A stretch of DNA of 64,000 nt from Rutidosis leptorrhynchoides (Eukaryota; Streptophyta; Magnoliopsida; Asterales; Asteraceae), in the NCBI RefSeq assembly GCF_046630445.1, contig NC_092333.1:333323501-333387500 (forward strand), given 5' to 3'. The notes under the pieces were generated by a model. The model saw nothing but the letters and a program-made list of their open reading frames with translations, did not search any database and had not been told where the DNA came from. Of this stretch, positions 63,530 to 64,000 are shown piece by piece (within the stretch, counting starts at the first letter, position 1; each line of letters opens with the position of its first letter). Position numbers and translations under genes: made by a program.

Positions 63530-63925
63530 TTATGCTACTGGTGCTGCTGCTGGTGTTTGTAATCTCTGCACCATATTCTCCAAAGCCACTACCCGAGAGC
63601 GAAGTTCGTTGACTTCTTCTATTATTCCAGGGTGATTGTCGGTCGGAACGAGAGGATAAATAAAATCTAGAATTTGATGTAGTATATAATCGTGACGAGA
63701 TACCCTGGAAATGAGAGAGAAAATGGTGTCTCGAACAGGTTCTCCGGTAAGTGCTTCAGGTTCTTCGTCAAGAGGGCAATGTGGTGGATGGAAAGGATCG
63801 CCTTCTTCTTGTTTCCAATGATTGAGGAGGCTACGAACCCATCCCCAATTCATCCAGAATAGGTGATGAATGATTGGTTGATCTATTCCGGTCACACTGC
63901 TTTCAGAGCTTGAATGGGATTCCAT
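63530..63925 (-). CDS. Short sense ORF of the B/D/E family in E (131 codons)
   Basis: Homolog of 46219-46653. The D start codon is ATT here (about 63964), so the first usable Met is at 63925, 12 codons downstream. The aromatic core (LFWMNWGWVRSLLNHW), the EEPEALTGEP block, TDNHPG and the C-terminal heptad helix are all present, and it stops at the same TAA. Most differences from D are silent or conservative. Confidence 0.65.
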   Translation of the reverse strand: MESHSSSESSVTGIDQPIIHHLFWMNWGWVRSLLNHWKQEEGDPFHPPHCPLDEEPEALTGEPVRDTIFSLISRVSRHDYILHQILDFIYPLVPTDNHPGIIEEVNELRSRVVALENMVQRLQTPAAAPVA

Positions 63926-64000
63926 TTCGGAATATGAGTGACTTGAACTGATGACGAATTCAATTTCGTACGATTGGATAAAGGATTTTTTTTTTTTTTG

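Larger units (their letters stand above)
57074..64000 (-). mobile_element. Element E: third member of the B/D non-autonomous family (partial)
   Basis: Read on the minus strand from the right edge: short ORF (63925-63530), hairpin, PABP-like fragment, twin hairpins, polypurine context (60420-60455), 3' LTR from 60419 to 57074. The 5' LTR lies beyond the window. Two antisense ORFs appear on the plus strand. The LTR stops abruptly ~280 bp before its expected end, at the junction with the copia remnant, and no target duplication is visible there. Confidence 0.88.

Overview
This 64 kb window is repeat DNA from a large, AT-rich plant genome. I found no ordinary single-copy host gene. Almost all of it can be assigned to seven LTR retrotransposons inserted into one another. 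Hallmarks are tRNA-iMet primer binding sites (TGGTATCAGAGC), TG...CA-ended LTRs and perfect 5-bp target duplications. Chromovirus-type Ty3/gypsy polyproteins, SIRE-type Ty1/copia remnants and a captured plant-type F-box gene point to a eudicot; Asteraceae is my guess and is not proven here.

Layout, by element. A (1-10035, +) is a chromovirus-like gypsy element with a decayed gag-pol and an intact F-box ORF; its 5' LTR is cut by the window edge. A sits in G (10036-14276 plus 39475-42228, +), an Athila/Tat-like element with gag and protease but no visible polymerase. G is also split by B (14277-39469, +, target duplication GTTGT), a non-autonomous element with 4.0-kb LTRs. B is split by C (20796-33848, -, target duplication AAATA), a young relative of A with two 3250-bp LTRs, an open 1521-codon gag-pol, an F-box protein ORF and an acidic ORF. 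G in turn lies in F, a SIRE-like copia element on the minus strand (42229-43667, 52238-57073). F is also split by D (43668-52232, +, target duplication CTTCT), a non-autonomous relative of B. At the right edge, E (57074 to the window end, -) is a third member of the B/D family. It has a truncated 3' LTR and carries a 617-bp solo LTR (60810-61426).

Two themes stand out. First, the autonomous A/C family carries two extra sense ORFs between primer binding site and gag: an acidic low-complexity protein and an F-box protein of the At1g67623/At2g35280 type. Second, the non-autonomous B/D/E family is a mosaic. It has a short sense ORF of about 140 codons, a degenerate sense fragment resembling poly(A)-binding protein RRM3-RRM4, and an antisense ORF for a small two-helix membrane protein in which nearly all D-E differences are silent. 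It also has several conserved hairpins. A, B, C and D (and mostly E) share LTR ends, primer binding site and polypurine context, so an element such as C could in principle supply proteins to the others.

Because the LTR pairs are near-identical (by eye about 1% for A, C and D, about 2% for B), the nest looks recent. The nesting itself orders events: F before G and D; G before A and B; B before C.
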